Assembly: GCA_000702025.1 (NCBI GenBank)
Contig: JNKJ01000016.1
Location: 62,001-126,000, forward strand
Origin: Blautia schinkii DSM 10518
GTDB taxonomy: Bacteria > Bacillota > Clostridia > Lachnospirales > Lachnospiraceae
DNA length: 64,000 nucleotides
Reading direction: 5' to 3'
Positions 25,501 through 34,064 of the stretch are shown here, in pieces. The first letter of the stretch is position 1; each line of letters begins with the position of its first letter. The notes below the pieces were generated by a model. The model was not told the origin of the DNA. It made no database searches and saw only the letters and a program-made list of their open reading frames with translations. The position numbers were made by a program, and so were the translations under genes.

Positions 25501-26239
25501 AGAGATAAGGACCGCCCGGCTGAAGGCAGATATTCTTCGCCTCCTCCGCCAGAGAAGCAGCCTCTTCCAATTCTTCGTCCACACATTCCCATAACAATTT
25601 CATCCATTTCGCGTTTCTCACGTCCTCAATATCCGAAATTTCATAAGCATGTGCACATTCTTCCAGCCACTCCTTTGGATAAGGATTACTCATGGCCGCG
25701 TCATAGATATCCAGAATCAGCTCCTTGATCCCTTCATCTGTTTTTCCCGCAGCGTAGCACTCCACAAAGCCTCTGTACTTCTCTTCATCCAGTGCATAAT
25801 AATCCTCTATCAAATCCTTAAGCACATCCTCCTTCAGAAGCTTAAGCTCCCCCTCATCCGCAGTACGATACCCCGGGTCAAGCCCGATCAGATGAAAATA
25901 ATTCCGGATAATATAAGCACAAAAACCGTCAATGGTCGTAATCTGTGCCGTATGGATCAGCGTCATCTGCCTCTGAAGATGCTCATTGTCCGGGTCCTCG
26001 TACAAAGCCTGCTCAAGAGCACGGGAAATCCTCTCCCGCATCTCTCCGGCCGCAGCCCTGGTAAAGGTCATAATCAGCAGCCTATCAATATCCACAGGCT
26101 GCTCCTTATCTGTAATCTTTGCCAATATTCGCTGCACAAGCACTGCTGTCTTACCGGAACCCGCGGCAGCGCTTACCAGTATATTCCTTCCGCGCAGAGA
26201 AATGACCTTGCTCTGCTCCTCTGTCCATGTCACGCCCAT
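22529..26239 (-). CDS. addA: Helicase-nuclease AddA subunit
   Basis: UvrD-type helicase plus RecB-family nuclease of the AddAB recombination complex, which resects double-strand breaks. Walker A VSAAAGSGKTAVLVQRIL is near residue 25; motif II is in EVLVDEYQDSNLVQE; later helicase motifs include VGDVKQSIYRFR and QIMTVHKSKGLEFPVVF. The C-terminal nuclease has YRTAYHRLM-like GTAYHRLMECLDY and VDYKTD. I start at ATG 26239, two bases after the addB stop; a 72-codon upstream extension of the frame is only the addB C-terminus read in another frame. 1,236 residues is normal. Confidence 0.96.
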   Translation of the reverse strand: MGVTWTEEQSKVISLRGRNILVSAAAGSGKTAVLVQRILAKITDKEQPVDIDRLLIMTFTRAAAGEMRERISRALEQALYEDPDNEHLQRQMTLIHTAQITTIDGFCAYIIRNYFHLIGLDPGYRTADEGELKLLKEDVLKDLIEDYYALDEEKYRGFVECYAAGKTDEGIKELILDIYDAAMSNPYPKEWLEECAHAYEISDIEDVRNAKWMKLLWECVDEELEEAASLAEEAKNICLQPGGPYLYEEALDSDLLLLSSLKVKAAQKDYDGISALLTKPAFARLSSKKATEVEERKKEQVKALREEEKAILKEMGARYFQGTEEQILESVKCCREPVEMLVELTSSFMERFAEKKREKNLLDFTDMEHFALEILMSKDGDVCTMSQAARELSEKYDEVLVDEYQDSNLVQELLTNCVSGWVNQKNNIFMVGDVKQSIYRFRLARPELFMEKYKSYTLEDSDKQRIDLHKNFRSRPQVLESVNYIFRQVMGEDLGGIDYDEAAALYPGASFPEGADEEFVKTEVLLVEKDGEELEDEQGGQTAQELEALAIAHKIRSMVEAEKVLDKETGAYRPLEYGDIVILLRTAYGWAETFGEVLSSQGIPSYTASKTGYFSALEVVTVLNYLKVCDNPLQDIPLAGVLRSPIVGCTSQELAMVRSECPGGMLYESVCAYMEDGQLALFPAEDGSGALKEKLRSFLETLEKIRDMAAYTPVHQLILYVLQETGYGNYARALPGGAQRSANLSMLVEKAMDYEKTSYRGLFNFIRYIEHLQKYEVDYGEVNLSGAGAGSVQIMTVHKSKGLEFPVVFAAGMGKQFNFQDMNARLLIHPELGLGADAILPEKRVIASTLNKQMIRRQLLKESLGEELRVLYVALTRAKEKLIMTGTISKLEKQMISLSRFQDKDEELLPVGVRLKARNYWSYVLPALARNRCMTGLYDIYGIPVNRNNPLYEGSAEFEVMAVTAAELTEDEILYQVGSQIEETTLKSWDCEKIYDEEIRKEIEERFGFRYAYGYLKEIPVKVSVSELKKRSYHGEDEQEESIFFEPDVIPLIPRFMEEQEEEFTGAARGTAYHRLMECLDYERTGSDEDIRMQVQGLLEQKKLAEAEAECISIGDVRSFLDSELGGRMRQAALGRRLYREQPFVISCRASEIDPAWSGEETVLVQGIIDAYFLEEEDIVLVDYKTDHVRPGEEQRLVELYHVQLEDYAQALERMTRRKVKETYIYSFTLGKSILL

Positions 26240-26240
26240 C

Positions 26241-29200
26241 TCACTGCACCTCCTTCGCAAACGCATTCCACAATTCCTCGTCAGAAAAGCTCTTAAGTCT
26301 CCGGAACTCATACCCCGGCAGCTTCTTGTCAAAACCGCAGGCCGGGCGGTAAGGGCAGTAGGTACATGCATTGCGCTTACCCAGCTCATATGGCGCTGTG
26401 TCCGCCTCTCCCTCAATAATCGCCTCCTGGATATGAGATATCTTACTGCGCACATATTCGCTCAGTATTTCAAACTGCTCTCTGGTGGCCACCGAGGAAT
26501 TTTTCCGGAAGCTTCCGTCCTTATTATAGGACACCGGGACAGAGATAAGACTTCGATCCATGCGGGCAATCATCTCCTTATCAGCCTGGAGCAGCCCGTT
26601 CATCTTCAACTCCTTCAGAAGCTTCTGGCTCACAATCCCAATATCCGCTTCCATCTGCTCAGCAATCATAGGGTCCTTAATATTGTAGTAGAAAACCCCG
26701 GCAGGGACCACTTCCTTGTCCGGGTATTTCTTCTGCTCCACCTGCAAAGCCCCGTCCAGATAAATCATAAGCTGGAGCTGCAGTCCATGATAAAGAGATA
26801 CCAGGTCGAAAGAGGTATTGCCCGTTTTATAATCGATCACGCGCACATAAACCTTTCCGTCATCCTCAAGCGTGTCAACCCTGTCAATCCTTCCGCCCCC
26901 GAACGCCACCTCGAAGCCCTCCGGCCGGAAGTCTCCCTCCTTAAGCTGTTCCTGCAAAGCCCACACCGTACGCCTCAATATCCTTCTCGTACGCTCTATC
27001 ATATAAGCATTTCGGGCACTGCTCTTAAGAATCGTGTTTCCGTAGTCAGCCGCGATATTGTCCACACATTGGTCAACCAGACTGTTCCTCTCTTCTTCTG
27101 TAAGCTCTGTCCATTCAAGTCCGTTTTTACGGACTTCCCCGGCAAAATCCTCCAGTGCACGGTGCATCACATTTCCCATATCCATCGCACGGAACTCGTA
27201 TTCCGCCCGCTCTGTGACACGCAGGCCATACTGGAGAAAGTGCGCAAACGCACAGGCTGAGAAGCGCTCCAGCCTTGTGGCGCTGTAAGGCGAAATCTCC
27301 CCGTACAGCACCTTTGCCACACTTTTGCTGATGACATCCTTTGGTTTTCTCGTAAATGAGGCATCCACCAGCCGCTCGACCACTGTACGATATTGCGGAC
27401 TTCTAAGATACCAGCTGTAAAGCTCCTCAAATACCGCATCCTCATCCCCGCGTGACACACGACTAAGCCCATCCAGGAAATAATCCAGACTGGTTCCCGG
27501 AAGCTCCAGTCCCTCAATGGACATCTCCTCATCCTCGGCTCTCACTGTCTCAAGACCAGGATAAAGCTTAAGGATACTATTGATCAGATACGCCGGAGTG
27601 ACAGCCTCCCCCTTACTGTTTGAAAGGCTGTAGGAAAGGCAGAGAAGCTCCCGCGGCTTCGTCAGATTCATATACAGATAAAAACGCTGACGGTTCATCA
27701 ATTCCTTGGGTCCCGGAGCCAGCTCCATCCCCTCAGCCGCAAAAAAGTCTCTGTCCAGCTCTGTGAGAATCCCGCCGGACTCTGTATTCTTAGGAATATT
27801 CCCCTCGTTCACGCCCACAAAAAACAGTGCTTTAATGTCCTTTAAACGGGTCCTTTCCATATCTCCTACGACAACCTGATCCATGCTTGGAGGTATCAGA
27901 GCCACCTTGGCCTCAGAAAGACCTGTTTCGAGAAGCTGCCGGAACTCCTGGCGGGTCACTGTCTCCTCCCCCAGAATCTCCACCATCTTGTCCAAAAGCT
28001 CCATCACAATCCCGTATATCTGCCCATATTCTTTTTCCATAGCCTTTTCGCCCCGGGCTTTGAACAGAAGCTCCTGCTGTTTCAGTTTTTTCTGGATATC
28101 ACTCTTCACAATAAAGCGATAGAGAATACGGCAGTACTCTCCAACAGTCTTTCTGCCGCTGCCAAAGCCCTCTGCCAGCTCACTCACCTCATCCACAAAG
28201 CGTTCACGGCTCTCATTCAGCTCCTGGATTTCTTCCGCGGGCATCCCATAATAAATACGCACCCATTTCTGCGACCACTGTCCAAAACCCCGGACACCAA
28301 GCGCAATCACATAATTCTCCAGCTTGTCCGCTTCTGCCCTTGTGACGCAGGACATTCCACAGCGCAGATAACGAAACACACTTTCATAAGGAAACCCAGT
28401 TACAGCCATCTCAAGGGCTGCCCTCAGATACTCCACAAAAGGATTCATAAGCACTGTATGCTTTTCATCAATAAAATACGGAATATCGGCCTCCTCAAAT
28501 ACCTGCTTGGCCAGGTTCGCATATTCCTCCAGATTTCCCGTGATCACAGCCATTTCCCCGTATCGGTACCCTTTCGTGCGCACCAGTCTTGCCATACGCC
28601 GGGCTGCCTCCTCCATCTCCTTCAAAGGGCTGCCAGCGGAAAAGATTTCAATCTCCTCCTGCGGCTCTTCATAGGAAGCCTTTCGATAACGGAAAAGATG
28701 CTGCTCCAGAAACGCAAGCGCGGGGGCATGTGCAAACCGCGAAGCCTCTCCGGGCGGCAGCATGACTGGATCATCCACTTCCTTTGTCAGGCCTGCCAGG
28801 GTGTGTATCATCTTTTTACTCATATAAAAAAGCTGATGCGGTTTCCCCTGCGCAAAGGGGTCCTCACGCACATCCATGGTGACGGTCACCCTCACCCTGT
28901 CTGCAATGACCAGCAGTTCACGTATCACGTTCATCTGAATCGGAGTAAAGCCTGTAAATCCATCAAAAAGCAGCACACTGTCCCGCAGCTTCTCCGAAAA
29001 TGGGAGTACCTTAAGAAGGACATCCATGACCTCCTCTCCGGTCATGTAATGTCCCTCCAGATAATCGCAGAATGCCCGGTACAGAACACCCACATCCCGA
29101 AGCTTCATCTGCAACAACGTTTTATCCTTGGCTTTCTCCTGCATTTCCTGAAGGTCCTCCTCACGGATGTCATACTGCATAAACTCCGAGAGCAGTGACT

Positions 29201-29567
29201 TCACCTCGTCGAGATAGCCCGGCTTTTTCATCTGTGCGCCCAGGTATGGAAGCTCCTTTTGATGCTTCTGCACCATTTTCTGGAGCACCATACTCTTGCC
29301 TGTATCCTCCAAAAGCTTCCGGTTATCGCCGCCGACCTCCTCAAATACACGGTAGGCCAAACGCTCGAAGCTTAGGATATCTATGTTCAGAATACCCTTG
29401 CCCGGGTGCATCTCCACCAGCGTTTTCTGCGTCTGCATGGTAAACTGCTCCGGCACGATCACATAATAAAGCTTATTGGGATTCTTCTCCGACTCTTCGA
29501 TGATCGTTTGATATGCATGATAGGATTTCCCCGCTCCTGAATTGCCGATGATAAACTGTAAAGACAT
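26241..29567 (-). CDS. addB: Helicase-nuclease AddB subunit
   Basis: Second subunit of AddAB. N-terminal Walker A GNSGAGKSYHAYQTI at residues of about 7-21. The C-terminal nuclease contains VRVIDYKTG. The iron-sulfur staple is visible as one cysteine in ERFSACAFAHFLQYG and three in ACTYCPYRPACGFD near the end, as in AddB. TTGGAGGAATTT precedes ATG 29567; the frame's upstream ATG has no ribosome site. addA follows immediately. 1,108 residues is typical of clostridial AddB. Confidence 0.95.
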   Translation of the reverse strand: MSLQFIIGNSGAGKSYHAYQTIIEESEKNPNKLYYVIVPEQFTMQTQKTLVEMHPGKGILNIDILSFERLAYRVFEEVGGDNRKLLEDTGKSMVLQKMVQKHQKELPYLGAQMKKPGYLDEVKSLLSEFMQYDIREEDLQEMQEKAKDKTLLQMKLRDVGVLYRAFCDYLEGHYMTGEEVMDVLLKVLPFSEKLRDSVLLFDGFTGFTPIQMNVIRELLVIADRVRVTVTMDVREDPFAQGKPHQLFYMSKKMIHTLAGLTKEVDDPVMLPPGEASRFAHAPALAFLEQHLFRYRKASYEEPQEEIEIFSAGSPLKEMEEAARRMARLVRTKGYRYGEMAVITGNLEEYANLAKQVFEEADIPYFIDEKHTVLMNPFVEYLRAALEMAVTGFPYESVFRYLRCGMSCVTRAEADKLENYVIALGVRGFGQWSQKWVRIYYGMPAEEIQELNESRERFVDEVSELAEGFGSGRKTVGEYCRILYRFIVKSDIQKKLKQQELLFKARGEKAMEKEYGQIYGIVMELLDKMVEILGEETVTRQEFRQLLETGLSEAKVALIPPSMDQVVVGDMERTRLKDIKALFFVGVNEGNIPKNTESGGILTELDRDFFAAEGMELAPGPKELMNRQRFYLYMNLTKPRELLCLSYSLSNSKGEAVTPAYLINSILKLYPGLETVRAEDEEMSIEGLELPGTSLDYFLDGLSRVSRGDEDAVFEELYSWYLRSPQYRTVVERLVDASFTRKPKDVISKSVAKVLYGEISPYSATRLERFSACAFAHFLQYGLRVTERAEYEFRAMDMGNVMHRALEDFAGEVRKNGLEWTELTEEERNSLVDQCVDNIAADYGNTILKSSARNAYMIERTRRILRRTVWALQEQLKEGDFRPEGFEVAFGGGRIDRVDTLEDDGKVYVRVIDYKTGNTSFDLVSLYHGLQLQLMIYLDGALQVEQKKYPDKEVVPAGVFYYNIKDPMIAEQMEADIGIVSQKLLKELKMNGLLQADKEMIARMDRSLISVPVSYNKDGSFRKNSSVATREQFEILSEYVRSKISHIQEAIIEGEADTAPYELGKRNACTYCPYRPACGFDKKLPGYEFRRLKSFSDEELWNAFAKEVQ

Positions 29568-29609
29568 AAATTCCTCCAATCTAAAATATAACAGTACAAT
29601 GTAGTTCCT

Positions 29610-29617
29610 ATTATAGC
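29610..29617 (-). promoter_or_regulatory. Extended -10 promoter element of addBA
   Basis: TGCTATAAT on the minus strand (TATAAT at 29610-29615 with the TG extension just before it) lies about 45 bases upstream of the addB start. No good -35 is seen, as expected for extended -10 promoters. Confidence 0.6.
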
Positions 29618-29684
29618 ATAAAAATCCGCATAAATCTGAGAGATTTGTAATAGGATATAGAAAGTAAACCAGGAGGCGCGTACC

Positions 29685-30122
29685 ATGAGTTCCAAAACAA
29701 AAATCATCGTCCTACATATGAAGGAAGTGGTTTACACTGCCATCTTCCTGATTCTGGCCATTATTCTCGGAGTGCTCATCTTTTTTATGTTCGGTCCGGG
29801 AAAGTCAGTGACCACATCAAGTGACGCCGTAAGCAAATACAAAGCCGGCGTCTACAATTCATCCATTGTACTTAACGACAACACCTTTGACGTGGAAGTC
29901 ACTGTGGATGCGGACCGGATTAAGTCCATTGATTTAGTAAACTTAAGCGAGAGTACCGCGGCCATGTTCCCGCTCATGGAACCTGCCCTGGAATCTCTTG
30001 CCAGCCAGATTTATTCCACGCAGTCTTTGGAGAACATTCAGTATTCCAGCGATCAGAAGTATACCTCCATGGCGCTTTTAAACGCCATCGAATCTGCGCT
30101 GAAAAAGGCGGAGAACAATTAA
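29685..30122 (+). CDS. Small membrane-anchored FMN_bind-like protein
   Basis: A 145-residue protein: one N-terminal helix (VVYTAIFLILAIILGVLIFFMF, residues about 14-35), then a ~110-residue extracytoplasmic domain. The segment YKAGVYNSSIVLNDNTFDVEVTVDADRIKSIDLV has the pattern of FMN_bind domains (YxxGxYxxSxxxxxxxxxVxVxVxxxxIxxI), but I do not see the threonine that accepts FMN with confidence, so flavinylation is uncertain. Ribosome site AGGAGG is nine bases before ATG. It is transcribed divergently from addB and ends at a clear terminator. Electron-transfer or regulatory function cannot be assigned. Confidence 0.75.
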   Translation: MSSKTKIIVLHMKEVVYTAIFLILAIILGVLIFFMFGPGKSVTTSSDAVSKYKAGVYNSSIVLNDNTFDVEVTVDADRIKSIDLVNLSESTAAMFPLMEPALESLASQIYSTQSLENIQYSSDQKYTSMALLNAIESALKKAENN

Positions 30123-30147
30123 GTTCCCCGCCTCCTATTATGCTCCT

Positions 30148-30171
30148 GCTCCGCTTAGGCGGAGCATTTTT
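30148..30171 (+). terminator. Intrinsic terminator of the FMN_bind-like gene, overlapping the nadE stop
   Basis: GCTCCGC-TTAG-GCGGAGC (30148-30165) followed by ATTTTT. The loop contains the complement of the nadE TAA stop, so the same bases end the convergent nadE coding region. No U-run exists on the nadE strand. Confidence 0.85.
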
Positions 30172-32086
30172 CTGTTTCCAACTCTTCAAGCTGTTCCAGC
30201 CAGATTGCAGCACTTGCGTCACTTGGCATCCGCAGGTCGCCGCGCGGAGATACAGCCACACTTCCCACCTTCGGTCCGTCCGGCAGACAAGAGCGCTTGA
30301 ACTGCTGGGAGAAAAATCTCCGGTAAAAGGTTTTCAGCCATTTGAGGATTGTTTCCTTATCATAAACTCCTTCAAAGGTCCTGCAGGCAATACGGTAAAT
30401 CTTCTTCGGCTCAAATCCTGCCCGCAGCATATAATAAAGATAAAAATCATGAAGCTCATACGGTCCCACCAGGTCCTCAGTTTTCTGCGCAATCTCTCCG
30501 TTTTCCGGTGGAAGAAGCTCTGGGCTCACCGGTGTGTCCAGGATATCCATCAGCACAGCCGCAAGCTCCGGTTCCCCGCAGGTATCCGCATAATAGTTTA
30601 CAAGATGACGCACCAACGTTTTGGGAACAGAGCCGTTCACCCCATACATGGACATGTGATCGCCGTTATAGGTAGCCCAGCCCAATGCCAGCTCCGAAAG
30701 GTCGCCGGTACCCACAAGAATCGAGCCTTCCTGATTAGACATATCCATAAGTATCTGCGTCCGCTCACGGGCCTGACTGTTTTCATAAGTCACATCATGC
30801 ACCTCCGGATCATGTCCGATATCCCGGAAATGTCCCATAACTGCCTCTTTGATGTTGATCTCGTCGAGCTGTGCGCCCAGACAGCGGCTTAACTTGCATG
30901 CATTCTGATAGGTCCGGTCAGTGGTTCCGAAGCAAGGCATTGTCACACAATGAATCTGCTCCCTGGATATCCCCATAAGGTCAAAGGTCCGCGCAATCAC
31001 CAGCAGCGCAAGGGTAGAATCAAGTCCGCCTGACAGCCCGACTATGGCCCTTGTACAATGGATATGCTCCATTCTCTTTTTTAACCCCATGGCCTGGATA
31101 TTGAGAATCTCCTCACACCTCGCATCCCGTGCCTCCTTCTGTGCCGGAACAAAGGGATACTGCGGGAAATTCCTTGAGATGACAGTTTCTTCTATCTGCA
31201 GGTCAAAAGCAACACGAAGATGGCTTTCTGTGTCTGCAGGCGGATAGGTGGTTAATCTCCGCCGCTCATCCGCAAGTCTCTGCACGTCAATGTCCGCATA
31301 AATAACACCATTACGAAAACGCTGGCCCTCACAGAGCACTACACCGTTTTCCGCTATCATATTCTGTCCGCCGAATACAAGATCCTGCGTGGATTCTCCT
31401 TCTCCTGCGTTGGCATAGATATATCCGCATACCAGACGCGCAGACTGTCCCGTAACCAGGCTTCTGCGGTAGGAATCCTTTCCCACCATCTCGTTGCTGG
31501 CAGAAAGATTTACGATGATATGGGCTCCGGCCTGGGTATGTCCCACGCTTGGCGGCTGCGGCACCCACAGGTCCTCACAGATTTCAGCAGCCACAGTAAG
31601 CTCAGGCAGCGCATCGCAGGAGAACAAGAGCTCTGTCCCAAAAGGAATCCTCTCTCCTTCTAAATCCATGAATTCCAGACAGCCCTCTCCCGAGGTAAAA
31701 TAACGCTGCTCGTAGAACTCGCTGTAATTAGGGATATGCGTCTTAGGGATAATGCCGAGGATTCTTCCCCAGTTCAGCACTGCCGCGGCATTATACAGCT
31801 TTCCCCGAAAGCTAACGGGGAGCCCCACAAAAATCAGAGCATCCACATCGCTTGTCTTGTCCGCGATATCCAGCAAGGTTTTCCAGGCGCTTTCCAAAAG
31901 CCTGCGCTGCAGGAACAGATCCTGGCAGGTATAACCTGTGATACACAGTTCAGGGAACACCATCACCTTGGCATGCTCTTTTGCCATTTCCTGCACCAGC
32001 CTGAGGATTTCCGCCCCATTGGCCCTGCAGTCTGCAACCGTCACTGTCGGGGTTGCCGCCGCCGTCTTAATAAAACCCTGTCTCAT
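30155..32086 (-). CDS. nadE: Glutamine-dependent NAD+ synthase
   Basis: Amidates nicotinate adenine dinucleotide to NAD+, the last step of NAD synthesis. N-terminal nitrilase-fold glutaminase: VFPELCITGYTC (catalytic Glu), PKTHIPNYSEFYEQ (Lys) and AAEICEDLW (Cys). C-terminal synthase with the ATP pyrophosphatase loop GLSGGLDSTLALLV and GTGDLSELALGWATYNGDHMSMYG. Start ATG 32086 follows GGAAGGGTGA; the longer frame upstream is not supported. 643 residues is the usual length of the two-domain form. Confidence 0.96.
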   Translation of the reverse strand: MRQGFIKTAAATPTVTVADCRANGAEILRLVQEMAKEHAKVMVFPELCITGYTCQDLFLQRRLLESAWKTLLDIADKTSDVDALIFVGLPVSFRGKLYNAAAVLNWGRILGIIPKTHIPNYSEFYEQRYFTSGEGCLEFMDLEGERIPFGTELLFSCDALPELTVAAEICEDLWVPQPPSVGHTQAGAHIIVNLSASNEMVGKDSYRRSLVTGQSARLVCGYIYANAGEGESTQDLVFGGQNMIAENGVVLCEGQRFRNGVIYADIDVQRLADERRRLTTYPPADTESHLRVAFDLQIEETVISRNFPQYPFVPAQKEARDARCEEILNIQAMGLKKRMEHIHCTRAIVGLSGGLDSTLALLVIARTFDLMGISREQIHCVTMPCFGTTDRTYQNACKLSRCLGAQLDEINIKEAVMGHFRDIGHDPEVHDVTYENSQARERTQILMDMSNQEGSILVGTGDLSELALGWATYNGDHMSMYGVNGSVPKTLVRHLVNYYADTCGEPELAAVLMDILDTPVSPELLPPENGEIAQKTEDLVGPYELHDFYLYYMLRAGFEPKKIYRIACRTFEGVYDKETILKWLKTFYRRFFSQQFKRSCLPDGPKVGSVAVSPRGDLRMPSDASAAIWLEQLEELETEKCSA

Positions 32087-32204
32087 AAATTCACCCTTCC
32101 CGTTCGGAATATTTATAACAATATTTATATTTTCTAAGGCCAGTACAGAAAATAACATATCTGTGGCAACTACACAGATATCTCCGGCCATTGTGCACAC
32201 TTAA

Positions 32205-33083
32205 CTATTTACACCTGCGTAGAATATCCTTAAGCTCCTCTACACTGAACACATAATTTGTATTACAAAAATGACAATTCATCTCAACTTCTTTGCCTTC
32301 CTGGACCAGTTCATTCAGGTCCTTACGGCCGATGCTGATGAGTGCTTTTTCCACTCTGTTCTTCGTGCAATTGCAGTAAAATTGGGTGGGAATGCGGTCA
32401 CTGATCTCCACATCAAACCCTTCCAGTACCGTTTCCAGAAGGCTCTCCGGCGTATGTCCCTCCTCCAGAAGATTTGTAACAGAATTGATCTTCTGTACAT
32501 TTTCCTCCAGCCTGGAGATTACCTTCTCGTCGGCAAACGGCATCAGCTGTACGATGAAACCGCCCGCCTGGCGCACGGTGTTGTCCTTATTCATCAATAC
32601 ACCCAGTCCCACAGCAGAGGGCACCTGTTCACTTGTTGCAAAGTAATAGGTCAGGTCCTCCGCAATCTCACTTGTCTGCAGCGCCACCTGTCCCAAATAT
32701 GGTTCTTTGAGCCCCAAGTCCTTAATCACGTTCATAAAACCAACACCCACAGCTCCGGCCACATCAAGCTTACCTTTGCTGTTGGCAGGAATGCATACAT
32801 TAGGATTTCCCACATAACCTTTTACATTCCCTTTTGAATCTGCGGTGACGGTCATTCCCTGAAGCGGTCCTCCTGCGTGAACCTGTAGGGTAAGGATATC
32901 CTTTTCCCCTTTCATCATCACGCCCATCATGGCCCCGCCTGTGAGAAGGCGTCCCAGCGCCGCGGTAGCCACCGGGCTGGTATTATGGTCACGTCTCGCT
33001 GTCTCCACTACATCCCTTGTGACTGCGGCAAAAGCCCTGATTTGGTTATCCGCAGCCATAGCTCTTACAATATAGTCACTCAT
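32205..33083 (-). CDS. hslO: Hsp33 redox-regulated chaperone
   Basis: Holdase chaperone activated by oxidation. The C-terminal zinc switch is visible as FYCNC (CxC) and NCHFCN (CxxC), four cysteines about 30 residues apart. The N-terminal domain shows NTSPVATAALGRLLTGGAMMG and GNVKGYVGNP, typical of Hsp33. 292 residues. ATG 33083 follows CAGGAG; it begins one base after the stop of the upstream methyltransferase gene, so the two are co-transcribed. Confidence 0.96.
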   Translation of the reverse strand: MSDYIVRAMAADNQIRAFAAVTRDVVETARRDHNTSPVATAALGRLLTGGAMMGVMMKGEKDILTLQVHAGGPLQGMTVTADSKGNVKGYVGNPNVCIPANSKGKLDVAGAVGVGFMNVIKDLGLKEPYLGQVALQTSEIAEDLTYYFATSEQVPSAVGLGVLMNKDNTVRQAGGFIVQLMPFADEKVISRLEENVQKINSVTNLLEEGHTPESLLETVLEGFDVEISDRIPTQFYCNCTKNRVEKALISIGRKDLNELVQEGKEVEMNCHFCNTNYVFSVEELKDILRRCK

Positions 33084-33084
33084 G

Positions 33085-33873
33085 TTATTCTCCTGTCTCT
33101 CTGTTCTTTTGCTTTTCTCTGTCTTTCCCTTTTTCTCTTGCAATAAAGGTTAAACGGCCACTGTCCGGCGCCGGGGGATTTAAGGTGTACGCGTCATACA
33201 CACTGACAAGCGCAAGCCCCGCCTCGGCAAGAAGCCGGCAGATTTCCTCCTGGGGATATGCGCGCTGGCAATGAAGCTCCTCACACTTCTCATAAAGCCC
33301 GTCCTCCCTGGGCAGGAACAAGGCCAATTCATACTCATTCACGCCGGTTTCCGGGTCAAAGCTATTCTCCCAGATAAAGCTGCCCTCCTCGCGGTTCTCC
33401 GCGATCGTGGTGTCGCCCAGCAGCTCCTGGTATTTATAAACCGTATTCATGTCAAAGACAAAAAGCCCGCCCGGGTCCAGGTAATTATTTACAAGGGAAA
33501 ATACCTGGCGGAGCTCCTCTTCTTCCATGATATAATTCAGACTGTCACAGACGCTCACCACTGCCCGCACAGTACCGTAAAGCTCGAATTCCTGCATATC
33601 CTGAAGCAGATAGAGGATATCGTGCCCGGAAGCGATGCGTTTCTCCATGGCTTCCGCCAGCATTTCCTCGGAATTGTCCACACCGATCATATCGTATCCG
33701 GCAGCGCTTAAAAGCTCAGTCATTGTACCCGTGCCGCAACCCAGCTCCAGCACAAGTCCGTCGGAAATCCCGTCTTTTATCAGTGTTTCCCGAATGTAGG
33801 CCGCCCAATCCTCATAATTACAATTATCCATAAATATATCGTAAACTTTGGCAAAATCACCATATGCTTCCAT
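33085..33873 (-). CDS. Class I SAM-dependent methyltransferase
   Basis: A 262-residue Rossmann methyltransferase. Motif I is VLELGCGTGTMTELLSAAGYDMIGVDNSEEML; motif IV is VSVCDSLNYIMEEEELRQVF. YGDFAKVYDIFMDN at the N-terminus is typical of the Methyltransf_25 group found next to hslO in clostridia. Substrate unknown. ATG 33873 has GGAGG seven bases upstream. The C-terminal tail is very basic/acidic mixed (REKGKDREKQKNRETGE) and looks disordered. Confidence 0.9.
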   Translation of the reverse strand: MEAYGDFAKVYDIFMDNCNYEDWAAYIRETLIKDGISDGLVLELGCGTGTMTELLSAAGYDMIGVDNSEEMLAEAMEKRIASGHDILYLLQDMQEFELYGTVRAVVSVCDSLNYIMEEEELRQVFSLVNNYLDPGGLFVFDMNTVYKYQELLGDTTIAENREEGSFIWENSFDPETGVNEYELALFLPREDGLYEKCEELHCQRAYPQEEICRLLAEAGLALVSVYDAYTLNPPAPDSGRLTFIAREKGKDREKQKNRETGE

Positions 33874-33951
33874 GTCATTTCCTCCGGACTACATCATACC
33901 ATAGACAGAGAAATCTTGCAAAAATTTTTGAGGGGTTGAAGCTTAAACTAC

Positions 33952-33987
33952 GTAAAGGGCGGCCGTATATTTACGACCGCCCTTTAC
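33952..33987 (-). terminator. Strong hairpin after iolH
   Basis: GTAAAGGGCGG pairs with CCGCCCTTTAC, with an inner CGTA/TACG stem around TATT: a 15-bp near-perfect palindrome about 80 bases past the iolH stop. It is symmetrical and has only short T-runs, so it can end transcripts from either side. Confidence 0.65.
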
Positions 33988-34064
33988 AACTGGGAAATAA
34001 GTATTATATTTCAAGAACACTTTATCATATTTTCTGCGGGCTGCAAGTCATGCCCTGGATAATA

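Noticed and set aside
26240..26455. 72-codon N-terminal extension of the addA frame
   Set aside because: It overlaps the addB C-terminus, including its iron-sulfur cysteines, has no ribosome site, and its composition (many Arg/Ser) is that of an out-of-frame reading. The ATG at 26239 gives the normal AddA start.
30155..32200. Longer start for nadE at 32200
   Set aside because: The extra 38 residues are hydrophobic and unlike the nitrilase domain, and the ATG at 32086 has a good ribosome site.
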